The translations under genes and the position numbers were made by a program. Below are positions 1-8,778 of a DNA stretch of 64,000 bases, in pieces (within the stretch, counting starts at the first letter, position 1; each line of letters begins with the position of its first letter). The notes under the pieces were generated by a model, which saw nothing but the letters and a program-made list of their open reading frames with translations, was not told the DNA's origin and made no database searches. Source of the stretch: CAVZTA01 sp963778025 (GTDB lineage: Bacteria; Chloroflexota; Limnocylindria; Limnocylindrales; CSP1-4). The stretch covers positions 248,001 through 312,000 of the forward strand of contig CAVZTA010000003.1 of assembly GCA_963778025.1 (NCBI GenBank). The letters run 5' to 3'.

Positions 1-353
1 GAGGTGCCGCCGTCGACCCGCTCGACCCGGCCGCCCTCCGGGTCGACCTTGACCGAGCGTTCGGATGCGCGCACGACGACGGGGGCCGCGGCATCGCCGA
101 GCAGGAACCACGCGACCGGGACGTCAAGCGCGTCGCCGACCGCCGCCAGGGCTTCGAGCGATGGCGAGGCCTTGTCGTTCTCGATCTGGGAGAGGTAGCC
201 GACGTTCAGGCCGCTCCGCTCGGCGACTTGCGCGAGGGTCAGTCCGCGCTGCCCGCGCCACCGCCGGATCTCCGCTCCGACGAGCGGACGGCGGGGACGT
301 CGCGGCCGGCTGACCACGAGGTCGAACGCCTGATCGCGCTCGGGGCGGCTCAT
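1..353 (-). CDS. XRE-family helix-turn-helix regulator, 3' end outside window
   Basis: The first 117 residues of a transcriptional regulator are visible; the gene runs off the left edge. It starts at ATG 353 (MSRPERDQAF). A helix-turn-helix of the XRE/Cro type lies at about residues 28-82, with the signature LTLAQVAERSGLNVGYLSQI followed by NDKASPSLEALAAV. The part after residue 90 (FLLGDAAAPVVVRASER) resembles the linker into a C-terminal cupin seen in many such regulators, but the cupin itself is not in the window. The gene is divergent from the reductase starting at 475, so it may control that gene and itself from the shared 121-bp spacer. Family call is firm; ligand unknown. Confidence 0.85.
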   Translation of the reverse strand, partial: MSRPERDQAFDLVVSRPRRPRRPLVGAEIRRWRGQRGLTLAQVAERSGLNVGYLSQIENDKASPSLEALAAVGDALDVPVAWFLLGDAAAPVVVRASERSVKVDPEGGRVERVDGGT

Positions 354-382
354 GGCGTCATTTTGCCCTCAGAAAACAGGTA

Positions 383-411
383 TTGACAAGGGCGAATTCG
401 CGGCGCACGAT
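383..411 (+). promoter_or_regulatory. Putative sigma-70 promoter of the reductase gene
   Basis: TTGACA at 383-388 is followed after 17 bases by CACGAT at 406-411, a weak -10. It lies in the AT-richer spacer between the divergent XRE regulator and the reductase. A short inverted repeat CAAC-AATC-GTTG follows at about 424-435 and could be an operator. Prediction from motif only. Confidence 0.45.
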
Positions 412-474
412 GTAGGCCATCAGCAACAATCGTTGGTGGTCAGCAAATGCGCCGACCACAGGGAGATCGCCCAC

Positions 475-1131
475 ATGGACATCGCCATCATCGGTACCGG
501 GAACGTCGGTCGCGCGCTCGCCACGTCGCTCACTCGTGCCGGCCACCATGTGACGCTCGCCGCGCGCGACGCGGCCAGGACGCAGGCGGTCGCCGCCGAG
601 CTCGGCACGGACGTCGCGTCCACCGCGAGTGAGGCGGTCGCCGGCGCCCGGGCCACGATCATCGCCGTCCCGTTCTCTGCCGCGGCCGACGTCGCCGAGG
701 CGATCGAGGACGCCGCCGCGGGCAAGGTCGTCATCGACGTCAGCAACCCGCTCAACGCCGACTACAGCGGCCTCGCCACGGAGCCCGGCACCAGCGCCGC
801 GGAGGAGCTCGCCGCGGAGCTTCCCGAGGCACACATCGTGAAGGCGTTCAACACCCTGTTCGCCAGCGTCCAGGCGGATCCGCAGCGCCACGGCGTGACC
901 GTCGACGGCCTCTACGCGACCGACGATGCCGAGGCGGCCGAGACCGTCGCCGAGGTCATCGAGTCGATCGGCCTCCGCCCGGTGAATGCCGGCGGGCTCG
1001 CTCGGGCTCGTGAGCTCGAATCGCTCGCGTTCCTGAACATCCAGCTCCAGCTCCGGAACGGCGGCTCGTGGGACACCGCGGTCACGCTCGTCGCCCCGCC
1101 GTCGAAGGCCACGGAGCCGGCCGCCGCCTGA
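475..1131 (+). CDS. NADPH-dependent F420 reductase-like oxidoreductase
   Basis: The 218-residue protein begins MDIAIIGTGNVGRALATSLT, a Rossmann fold with GxGxxG at residues 7-12, then a short C-terminal helical region with HIVKAFNTLFASV. This is the architecture of the F420_oxidored/NADP oxidoreductase family, which transfers hydride between NADPH and a deazaflavin or other small acceptor. ATG 475 is chosen over an upstream in-frame start because it opens directly on the nucleotide-binding strand and has GGGAGA about 8 bases upstream. A strong terminator follows at 1155-1186. Divergent from the XRE regulator, which may repress it. Whether the substrate is F420 cannot be told from sequence alone. 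Confidence 0.8.
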   Translation: MDIAIIGTGNVGRALATSLTRAGHHVTLAARDAARTQAVAAELGTDVASTASEAVAGARATIIAVPFSAAADVAEAIEDAAAGKVVIDVSNPLNADYSGLATEPGTSAAEELAAELPEAHIVKAFNTLFASVQADPQRHGVTVDGLYATDDAEAAETVAEVIESIGLRPVNAGGLARARELESLAFLNIQLQLRNGGSWDTAVTLVAPPSKATEPAAA

Positions 1132-1154
1132 CGGCACCCGCCCACCAGATCCAT

Positions 1155-1186
1155 CGAGCCCCCCGGACGCGCATCCGGGGGGCTCG
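1155..1186 (+). terminator. Intrinsic terminator hairpin
   Basis: Perfect 13-bp inverted repeat: CGAGCCCCCCGGA (1155-1167), six-base loop, TCCGGGGGGCTCG (1174-1186). It follows the reductase stop at 1131. No T-tract is present. Confidence 0.75.
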
Positions 1187-1315
1187 TGGGCATCCCGGGC
1201 CCCACCACACCGAGCCACCGTTTCCGGTGCCCTCGCGCACCGTCGATAGACGGCCGTCACGAGCTGTGGGGTGCACTCCCATGCGGTCCGGTGCGGTTCG
1301 CAGGATGATGCGGAC

Positions 1316-1672
1316 ATGGCGCGTGGTGAGGGGCCGAGACGGATCCAGGTCCACGGTCGCCGGCTGGTCACGCCCCGCCCGATCATCACCGTCCTGGTCG
1401 CCGTGACGGCTGCGCAGATGGCCGACCTGATCACCTTCGTCCGGCTCATGGTCGAGCACGGCGCCCTCGCCGAGGCGAACCCCCTCGTCCACCACGGCGT
1501 CGTTGGCATGGGTCCCGAGCCGTTCATCGTGGCCAAGGCCGTCCTCGTGGTGTTCATCGCGGCGGCGTTCAGCGTCGTGGGCAAGAAACGCGCTCGCATG
1601 GCGCACCTCGTCGCGACCGTCGCGGTCCTCGCCGGGCTCATCGGCGCCTACTCGAACGTGTTCGCCCTCTGA
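1316..1672 (+). CDS. Small membrane protein, DUF5658-like
   Basis: A 118-residue protein with three predicted membrane helices at about residues 20-44 (PIITVLVAVTAAQMADLITF), 67-86 (FIVAKAVLVVFIAAAFSVV) and 92-116. The loop EANPLVHHGVVGMGPEPFIVAK between helices resembles DUF5658 membrane proteins, whose function is unknown. ATG 1316 is preferred to an upstream in-frame ATG because the upstream part is not hydrophobic and GCAGGA lies about 7 bases upstream of the alternative-free stretch. It is convergent with the glycosyltransferase, with 7 bases between the stops. No function can be assigned. Confidence 0.6.
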   Translation: MARGEGPRRIQVHGRRLVTPRPIITVLVAVTAAQMADLITFVRLMVEHGALAEANPLVHHGVVGMGPEPFIVAKAVLVVFIAAAFSVVGKKRARMAHLVATVAVLAGLIGAYSNVFAL

Positions 1673-1679
1673 GGGTCCG

Positions 1680-2369
1680 TCAGCCGGCGCGGACGTCCCT
1701 GCGCGCCTTGCGGACGATCCGGATGAACTGCCCCAGGTGGTCGACCGGCCGGATGTGGCTGGGCTCGCCCGCGTAGATCGTCCGGATGGGCACCCACGCG
1801 ATGGGCAGCCCGTCGCGGATCGCCAGCGTGAGCATCTCGACCTCGAACTCGAAGCCGCGCTCGTCGCTCGACAGCGTGCGCTCCATCAGCCGCCGCCCGA
1901 GCAGGCGGTACCCGGACTGGTTGTCGGGCACTCGCTGCCCGACCGCCCATGAGAACGCCGCGCCGCCCAGGACGTTCGCGAGTCGCCGCGCGGGCGGCAT
2001 CCGCCGGAAGTCCCGCCGCCCGACCACGAGCTCGGGCCGCGGCGACGCGTCCGCGAACGCCGTGACGAACGTCGGCAGCTCCGCCGGATCGTGCTGGCCG
2101 TCGCCGTCGAGCGTCACGACCGCGTCGAGCCCCTCATCGAGCGCGAGCCGGAATGCCGCCCGGAGCGCCGCGCCCTTGCCCTGGTTGGGCAGCTGCCGGA
2201 GCACGCGCGCACCCGCCGCCTCCGCGCGAGCGGCGGTGTCGTCGCTCGATCCGTCGTCGACCACGAGCACCGGCAGGTGCCGGCTCGCCCCTCGCACGAC
2301 CGCCTCGATCCGCGGTCCCTCGTCGTGTGCCGGCACGATCGCGAGGATCCGCGGCGGGGCGTCGGTCAT
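1680..2369 (-). CDS. Family 2 glycosyltransferase, dolichyl-phosphate mannosyltransferase type
   Basis: A 229-residue GT-A fold enzyme starting MTDAPPRILAIVPAHDEGPR. The nucleotide-binding VVDDGSSDDT motif is at about residues 38-47, and the catalytic DGDGQHDP metal-binding motif at about residues 87-94. No C-terminal membrane helices are present, so this is the soluble DPM1-like type that transfers a sugar from a nucleotide donor to a polyprenyl phosphate at the cytoplasmic face. ATG 2369 is preferred to an upstream in-frame start because it opens just before the first beta strand. Donor and acceptor are not determined by sequence. Confidence 0.85.
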   Translation of the reverse strand: MTDAPPRILAIVPAHDEGPRIEAVVRGASRHLPVLVVDDGSSDDTAARAEAAGARVLRQLPNQGKGAALRAAFRLALDEGLDAVVTLDGDGQHDPAELPTFVTAFADASPRPELVVGRRDFRRMPPARRLANVLGGAAFSWAVGQRVPDNQSGYRLLGRRLMERTLSSDERGFEFEVEMLTLAIRDGLPIAWVPIRTIYAGEPSHIRPVDHLGQFIRIVRKARRDVRAG

Positions 2370-2422
2370 CGCGTCAGGGTAGGGCGCGGTGACCCCTTGC
2401 ATGGGGTGCGATGATCGGCGCG

Positions 2423-2633
2423 ATGGTCGAGTACGGGAACGGCGTCAGCCAGGTCTCAGGTCAGGCGGGTGGTGGCGCGGGCGGCGGCGGGCAGACGCGT
2501 CGACGTGGGCGCCAGCGTGGTCCACACGATCGGGCACACCGTCGACCAGATCGCGGCGCTTCCCCCGCACATCCTGATCATCGGCGCGATCGCGATCCTG
2601 TTCGGGCTGATGCTCCTGAAGCGCGCCTTCTAG
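2423..2633 (+). CDS. Small glycine-rich membrane peptide, frame interrupted
   Basis: Two overlapping frames read as one short protein. From ATG 2423 the sequence MVEYGNGVSQVSGQAGGGAG is open. A frame change near 2490 leads into VDVGASVVHTIGHTVDQIAA and then PHILIIGAIAILFGLMLLKR, a single C-terminal membrane helix ending at TAG 2631. If no frame change is assumed, a 54-residue peptide from GTG 2469 contains the helix only. The composite is about 70 residues: glycine-rich N-terminus and C-terminal tail anchor. The function is unknown. The stop codon overlaps that of the convergent gene. Confidence 0.4.
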
Positions 2634-3241
2634 CGCGTCGATCCGTCGCCGGTCAGCGTCGGCACCGACGCTGCGTCGATCACGGCGAGCTCGCGCCAGC
2701 GGCACACGAAGCAGTCGCGCTCCGGATCCCAGGCCGTCCGGTACTCGATGACCCGGCGACTGCCATCGGCCCGCGGGAAGTCGAACACCGAATGCGCCGG
2801 CGTCTCCTTGAGCTCGCCGAACAGCCAGGTCGCGTCGTCGTCGCGCACGACCGGTGGCACGAGCTCCCGCCACGGGACGCCCGCCAGCCCGCCCGGGAGC
2901 CGGTCGACGAGGGCGCACGCGGCATCGTCCCCGTCGATGAACCGGTCGTCCTCGCCGAGATACGCCGTGGCGACGCCTGGCTCCTGCCACCACGCCTCGT
3001 CGGTGCGGACGCCCGCCTGTCCGTCGCGGTAGATGTACCAGGCGACACCACCGAACGAGGCGAGCGGATCCTGCGCCCGCACGATCGCGCGCGTATGCCA
3101 GCGTCGGAGCGCGCGCTCGAGCGCGGCGGGATCCGTGCGCTCGGCAGCCGCGAGCTTCTCGATCGTCGCGCGGACGAACGAGGCGAACGCGGCGTCGTCA
3201 CGCGGGAACGTGACCGGGGTGGGGATGCTGATGACGGCCAT
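2630..3241 (-). CDS. Hypothetical protein with PAS-like C-terminal half
   Basis: A 203-residue soluble protein from ATG 3241 (MAVISIPTPVTFPRDDAAFA). The N-terminal half is helical (FASFVRATIEKLAAAERTDP), the second half runs DDAACALVDRLPGGLAGVPW then RRVIEYRTAWDPERDCFVCR, spaced as in a PAS domain (helix, strand pair, final beta hairpin). I do not recognise a named family. It is divergent from the SRPBCC gene at 3342, with TTGACA at 3301-3306 in the spacer. Function not assigned. Confidence 0.6.
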   Translation of the reverse strand: MAVISIPTPVTFPRDDAAFASFVRATIEKLAAAERTDPAALERALRRWHTRAIVRAQDPLASFGGVAWYIYRDGQAGVRTDEAWWQEPGVATAYLGEDDRFIDGDDAACALVDRLPGGLAGVPWRELVPPVVRDDDATWLFGELKETPAHSVFDFPRADGSRRVIEYRTAWDPERDCFVCRWRELAVIDAASVPTLTGDGSTR

Positions 3242-3341
3242 CGGGGCGCGGATTGTCCGATGGCCCCGGACGGCGCGCAAGCGATCGGCGCGACGGGACG
3301 TTGACAACCCGGTGCGCGGGCGCCGACGCTCCGCGCCAGCC

Positions 3342-3788
3342 ATGGCTCCACTGCGCTTCGAGATCACGATCGCCCGGCCGGTGAACGAGGTGTTCGCCGT
3401 CCTGACGGATCCGACGTTGACCCCGCGCTGGTCGGCGAACGCGGTCTCCGAACGCTGGTTGACGCCACCGCCCCACGGCGTCGGCTCCCGCCGCGAGGCG
3501 GTGACGAAGGGGTTGGGCCGGCGGATGACGAACGTCGCCGAGGTCGTCGCGTTCGATGCCGGTCGCAGCTGGACCTTGCGGAGCGTGTCCGGAGCCGCAT
3601 TCGAGGCGTCGGCATCGTTCTCGCCCGAGGGTGACGCGACGCGCGTCGTCTGGACCTGGACGCTCGGACGCTCGCGGTGGCAACGAGCGGCGATGGCGCC
3701 GATCGTGCCGATCTTCAGGCGCTCGATCGGAGCCGACCTCGCTCGCCTGAAGTCGATGATGGAGTCCGGCGAGCTCCAGCCCCGGCTG
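3342..3788 (+). CDS. SRPBCC/polyketide-cyclase-like protein
   Basis: From ATG 3342 the protein MAPLRFEITIARPVNEVFAV shows the START/SRPBCC fold: first strand and helix FAVLTDPTLTPRW, a run of beta strands with RSWTLRSVSGAAFEASASFS and ATRVVWTWTLG, and the long C-terminal helix IGADLARLKSMMESGEL. Such proteins bind a hydrophobic ligand in a deep cavity; the ligand is not predictable. The domain ends near 3790, but this frame stays open to 4646, overlapping the next gene in a different frame. Loss of one C in the run at 3780-3783 would restore a stop at about 3788, so the given end is an inference. Confidence 0.65.
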
Positions 3789-3840
3789 AGACCGCCCGGT
3801 ATCCTTCCGCCGACCCGCCGGACGTGGCGGCGAACCCGAG

Positions 3841-6800
3841 GTGATCCGTGGCCCATCCGTCGAGCGCGCGCGCCGAGCGGACCGCCGCCCAGGACGCGAC
3901 CCGACGATGAGCCCGTCGCGACCATCCCGGAGCGCGCGGGTCCGCCGTCTCCTCGGCGATCTCGCGAAGGCCGAGACGCGGGGCGACGCGATCGGGCGGA
4001 TCCGCCGTCGAGCGGGCAGGGAGCTGGGCACGCGGGTCGGTGGCGACGCGGGCCCCAGACCGAAGCCCGCGGCCCGGAGCGGGGACGGGAACGGTCGCCG
4101 CCAGGACGCGTGGTACGTCGGCGAGTGGCAGAAGCTCGCGGATGCGGCCCTCGGAGCGCCGGACGTGGCCTCCGACGACGCCACGCGCTCGAAGGACGCC
4201 CAGAAAGCCGCCGCCCGCCAGCGCGCGGAGGCCCTCCTCGCCGAGGCGATCGGCCGCGGCGAACCCCTCGAGACCGCCGTCCCGCGGACGGTCGGCGTGC
4301 TGGCCGACCTCATCGAGCATCACGCCGCCTGGGCGCTCGCCGAGGGCACGAGCCGGCTGCCGGGCGGCGAGACGGCGTCCACGCTCGCGCTCGCCGTCCT
4401 GTGGCATCGCCGCCGACAGCTGCCGCGCGTGTGGAGCGTGCTCCAAGGGCTCGACGACGCGACCCTCGCGCGGTACGTCCCGATCGAGGCGGTCGACGGC
4501 GCGCTGGCCACCGGCACCGACGACGCCCGGCGGCGCGCGCATCGCCATCGCCGCGCCGACCGACTCGATGGACGCCCCGACGCTCATCGATCTCGCCGGC
4601 CGGTTCATCGCGTTCGGCGAGCGTGACGCCGCAGCCGCGCTGCTGAGCGAGCTGCGCCGTCGGCCGTCCGTCGAGCTGGATGCCCGGCGCCGCGCCGTCT
4701 GGCCGCGCCTCGAACGATGGCTGGACCCGCCGACGCCGACCATCCCCGAGGGCGCCGTCCCGATCGCCGTCTTCGACTACCAATCACCGGACCACGTGCT
4801 GACGTCCGGCAACCTCGGCGACTACGTCCAGACGCTGTCGATGCTCGGCAACCTCGTCCGCCTGAGCGACGTGACGTTCACCGGCGAGGACGGCCTCGGC
4901 GACCTCGCGAACGAGCTGCAGGGCCGCGTTCACGAAGAGCTCCGTGTCCCAGGCGTGCGAGGCCGGGCCCACCTGATCCCGGTCGACCGCGACGTCTCGA
5001 CGCTCGAGCCGGTCCCGCCCGGCACGTGGGCCTTCGCGTTCGGCTGGCACATGCACCCGCTGTTCGACCTCCGGTACGACTTCCCATACCACCCGAACCT
5101 GCGCCCGCTGTTCCTCTCGTTCCACGTCAACCGGCTCGAGATCCTCTCCGACGAGGCACTCGCCTACCTGCGCGACCACGGCCCGATCGGCTGCCGCGAC
5201 TGGACGACGGTGTTCCTGCTGCTGAGCGCCGGGGTCGACGCGTTCTTCTCGGGCTGCTTCACCACCAGCGTCGATGCGCTGTTCCCACGGCGCGCCGAGG
5301 CGTACCGGGGCGGGGGAGCGGTCGGCGTGATCGACCTGCCGCCGCACGTCGCCGGCCAGGACGTGGCGAACGTCCGGACCTACAGCCACCAGGCCGACGG
5401 ATACCAGGCGATGGGGCTGGCGCAGGGCCTCCGCGCCGCCGACCGTGCGCTGGCGGGCTATCAGCGCGACCTCGACCGCGCCGTCACCGGCCGGCTCCAC
5501 GCGTTCCTGCCGCTGACGGCGCTCGGCGTGCCGGTCGAGTTCCGGACCGGAAGCCCCGGCGACATCCGCTTCGCGGGGCTGACCGACCTCACGCCCGACG
5601 ACCCCCGCCTCGTCGAGCTGCGGAGCGGGATCCGTGACCTGACCGCGCCGATGCTCGAGCTGATCCTCGCCGGCGCCGCACCTGCGGACGTCTACGCGCG
5701 GTGGCGCGAGCTCACGCGCGAGCGGGTCGCGGAGGCGCGCCGACGGTTCGACGCCCCGGTCGCCGCGCTCCGCACGACGACCATCGACATCGACGGGGCC
5801 GTCGCGACGGTCAAGGCCGGCAGCCGCCGCTTCGGCGCGCACGAGGCCGTCGACCCGGCGTCCGTCAGCGACCTGGTCCTCGCCTTCGACGAGAACCTCA
5901 CCTGGCCCGCTGCGGTGCTGCTCGAGTCGGTCGTCGCGAACGCCGGTGGGCCGGTGCGGCTGTGGGTCCTGGCGCGCGGCCTGACCGACCGCTACTACGA
6001 GTGGCTCGCGGGCGCGTTCCCGCAGGTGCCGATGACGTTCCTGCCGTGCGACGGCATCGCCTACGGGCCGAAGGGTCGACCCCGTCGCGTCCCCGCCCGG
6101 ATCACGGTGTCGACCATGGACCGCCTGCTGCTGCCGGCACTGCTCGAGGACGTGTCGCGGGTCGTCTATCTCGACGTCGACACGCTGATGCTCGACGACC
6201 TGTGCCGGCTCGCACGCACGGATCTGGGCGGGCGCCCGATCGCGGCGCGCGACTCGGTGGTGTCCGAGGCCAGCGAGTGGCAGCGCTCCGGGCGCGCCCT
6301 GCCCGAGCCGCAGGCCACGGAGCTCCGGCGGGCCATGGGTCGGCGGCATGGCTTCGGCCATCGCGGCGCTGAACGCCGGCGTCCTCGTGATGGACCTCGA
6401 CCGGATGCGCGCCGACGACTTCACGGCCACGTACCTCGGCTGGGTCGAGACGTACGGGCTGCACGACCAGGACACGATGCTCGCGTACGTCGGACCGGAC
6501 CGGGCGGTCCTGGATCCGCGCTGGAACGCGATCCCGACCCTCGAGGAGGTCCGCGACCCGTTCCTCATCCACTGGGCGAGCTTCAACAAGCCGTGGGACC
6601 CTGCCGTCAGCTTCCGCAAGGACGTCTGGGCGTCGTACGCGGCGCGTGTCCGCGAACGGGCGGGTGATCCGCCACGGGACGATGACTCGCCGAGTGGCCC
6701 TGAAGGCTCGTTGCGCAACCCCGTGCCCATCGACATCGCCGGCGAGCGGTCGCCGAAGGTCGAGGCGGTCATCGAGGCCGTCCGGGCGGAGCATCTGAGC

Positions 6801-7409
6801 TACCTCGACGAGCCCAGCCTGCGGACGCTCGCCGCGACGGTCGAGCAGCTCGAGGCCGACGGCATCCCGGGGCTGATCGTCGAAGCCGGCACCGCCCTCG
6901 GCGGCTCGGCGATCACCCTCGCATCGGCGAAATCGCCCGAGCGGCCGATGCGCGTGTACGACGTGTTCGGCATGATCCCGCCGCCGTCGGATCGTGACGG
7001 CGCCGACGTCCATCGCCGCTACGCGACGATCAAGGCCGGCGGCTCGAAGGGCATCGCTGGCGACACGTACTACGGCTATCGCGACGATCTGCTGGGTGAG
7101 GTCACGCGCTCGTTCGCTCGCCATGGCGTGCCGGTGGACGTCAACCATGTCGAGCTGATCCAGGGCCTCTTCCAGGACACCATCGAGGGCGACGAGCCGG
7201 TGGCGCTCGCCCATCTCGACGGTGACTGGTACGCGTCGACCATGACCTGTCTCACGCGCCTCGCGCCGCGCCTGTCGAAGGGTGGCCGGATCGTCGTCGA
7301 TGACTACGACACGTGGTCGGGCTGCCGGACCGCCGTCCACGAGTACTTCACGGGCCGCCCGGGCTACCGCTTCGAGCGCCGGGGTCGCCTCCACATCGTC
7401 CGCGAGTAG
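3841..7409 (+). CDS. Three-module protein: pyruvyltransferase-like, GT8-like glycosyltransferase, TylF-type methyltransferase (two frame changes)
   Basis: Three consecutive frames join into about 1,185 residues. Part 1 (3841 to about 4530) is helical and holds the start, GTG 3841 or ATG 3907. Part 2 (about 4530 to 6340) opens a polysaccharide pyruvyl transferase-like region, GNLGDYVQTLSMLGNL to FFSGCFTTSVDALFP. It continues into a GT8/GT24-like region with donor-site motif VVYLDVDTLMLDDL. Part 3 (about 6340 to stop 7409) completes the glycosyltransferase (ALNAGVLVMDLDRM, FLIHWASFNKPWD). It ends in a macrocin O-methyltransferase (TylF) domain with VEAGTALGGSAITLASA and HLDGDWYASTMTCL and VVDDYDTWSG. 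The product probably modifies a surface or cell-wall glycan. Both frame changes are by one base with no loss of conserved sequence. It could also be two or three real genes. Confidence 0.65.
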
Positions 7410-7519
7410 CCGCGAGCGACGGTGGCCCGGTTCGCCGGCCCCCTCGTCCTCGCGCTTTGCGTGGTCGGCCTCGCCGGCGGCGCTCGACATCGTGGGCTCG
7501 AAGGCCAGAATGGGCCTTC

Positions 7520-8383
7520 ATGCCGCGCCTGCAGACCAAGTCGTTCACGAAGCCCGATCGCACGAGAGAGCTTGGCGAGGGGCGGCTCGAGCTCGTGGAC
7601 CTCGACGAGACCACGGTCGGCCGGATCACGCTGCCAGCTGGCTGGCGTTGGTCGAGGATGTCCGACCGGCGGTCGGGACGTCGAGTTGCCAGACCCGGCA
7701 TGTCTCCTATGCGATCAAGGGTGTCCTGCACGTCGTGATGGACGACGGGACGGAGCTCGATGTCCGGGCCGGCGAAGCGCATGAGATCCCGCCCGGACAT
7801 GACGCCTGGGTCGTGGGCGACGAGGCGTACGTCGCGGTCGAGTGGGCGAGCTCCGGGGTGTACGGCCAGACCAGCGACGAGCTCGGCGACCGCCTGCTCG
7901 CCACGATCCTGTTCACCGACATCGTCGAGTCGACGGCTGCCCTCGCTCGCCTCGGCGATGCGGCATGGCATCGGCTGCTTCGCGAGCACAACGTTCGGCT
8001 TCGCGCCCAGCTCGACCGGTTCCGCGGTCGCGAGATCGAGACGACGGGCGACGGGATCATGGCGATGTTCGACACGCCCGTTCGGGCCGTCCGCTGCGCG
8101 GCCGCCATGGGGCCCGCGGTCGCCGAGCTGGGGATCCGCATCCGAGCCGGGCTGCACACCGGTGAGATCGAGTTGGCGGCCGGCCACCCCCGCGGCGTGG
8201 CGGTCCATGCGGCCGCCCGCATCGCCGCACTGGCCGGTCCGGACGAGGTGCTCGTGCTCGGCCACGACGCGCGATCTCCTCGAGGGCTCGGGGCTGACGT
8301 TCGAGGACCGCGGCGCCCACGAGCTGAAGGGCTTCACCATGCGTCGCCACGTCTTCGCGCTCGTGCGGACGCCTCCAGCGTGA
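7520..8383 (+). CDS. Cupin-adenylate/guanylate cyclase fusion (two frame changes)
   Basis: Starts at ATG 7520 (MPRLQTKSFTKPDRTRELGE). A single cupin barrel occupies about residues 1-115: GRITLPAGWRWS, a frame change near 7650, then QTRHVSYAIKGVLHVVMDDG and EAHEIPPGHDAWVVGDEAYV. From about residue 125 a class III nucleotide cyclase domain follows, with LATILFTDIVESTAALARLG, the second metal Asp in ETTGDGIMAMFDTP, and GLHTGEIEL. A second frame change near 8267 separates it from the final strands, EDRGAHELKGFTMRRHVFAL. Known relatives couple ligand sensing by the cupin to cyclic nucleotide synthesis. Product nucleotide is not determined. The gene stands alone between two plus-strand units. Confidence 0.75.
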
Positions 8384-8541
8384 GGTCCCGCGCCGTCGGC
8401 CCGCGAGAGCGCGCGCTGGTGAACGGGACGACCGGCGAGGTGATCGAGACCCTCCAAGGCGGTTGACGTCACACGACGGTCATCGCCATGTCATCGGCGC
8501 GAGGCACGGTGCTCCGGTTCGACACCATCAGGAGGATGCCC

Positions 8542-8778
8542 ATGATCCGCCCGTTGCCTCGTCGCGCCGCGTTCAGCCTCCGTGCCGCCGTGCTGGGCGC
8601 CGCTGTGACCGTTGCCGCGTGCTCCAGCCCCGGGGCCGGCGCATCCGCGGTGCCCAGCGACTCCGGGATGATGGAGCATCCCAGCGACTCCGGGATGATG
8701 GAGCATCCCAGCGACTCCGGGATGATGGAGCAGCCCAGCGACTCCGGGATGATGGAGAGCCCCTCACCTTCTTCGTGA
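8542..8778 (+). CDS. Short lipoprotein with four Met/His-rich repeats
   Basis: A 78-residue precursor starting at ATG 8542, chosen because GGAGG at 8531-8535 gives 6-base spacing. The signal peptide ends in a lipobox, AAVLGAAVTVAAC, so the mature protein begins with Cys and is lipid-anchored outside the membrane. The rest is essentially four copies of PSDSGMMEH with His replaced by Gln or Ser in the last two. Paired Met with Glu/His is typical of periplasmic copper-binding segments, so copper or silver binding is a reasonable inference. The stop overlaps the ATG of the next gene (TGATG at 8776-8780), indicating translational coupling with the DipZ-like protein. Confidence 0.75.
   Translation: MIRPLPRRAAFSLRAAVLGAAVTVAACSSPGAGASAVPSDSGMMEHPSDSGMMEHPSDSGMMEQPSDSGMMESPSPSS
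8653..8760 (+). repeat. Four 27-bp tandem repeats inside the lipoprotein gene
   Basis: Units at 8653-8679, 8680-8706, 8707-8733 and 8734-8760. The first two are identical. The third differs only in the last base, and the fourth differs in its final three bases. The unit length is a multiple of three, so copy-number change would keep the reading frame. Confidence 0.95.

Noticed and set aside
3789..4646. Continuation of the SRPBCC frame into the next gene
   Set aside because: The fold is complete by about 3788 and the following residues are Arg/Pro-rich shadow sequence over a better frame.
8653..8760. Tandem repeats considered as a CRISPR array
   Set aside because: The repeats are directly abutted with no spacers and encode a regular peptide repeat in a lipoprotein.
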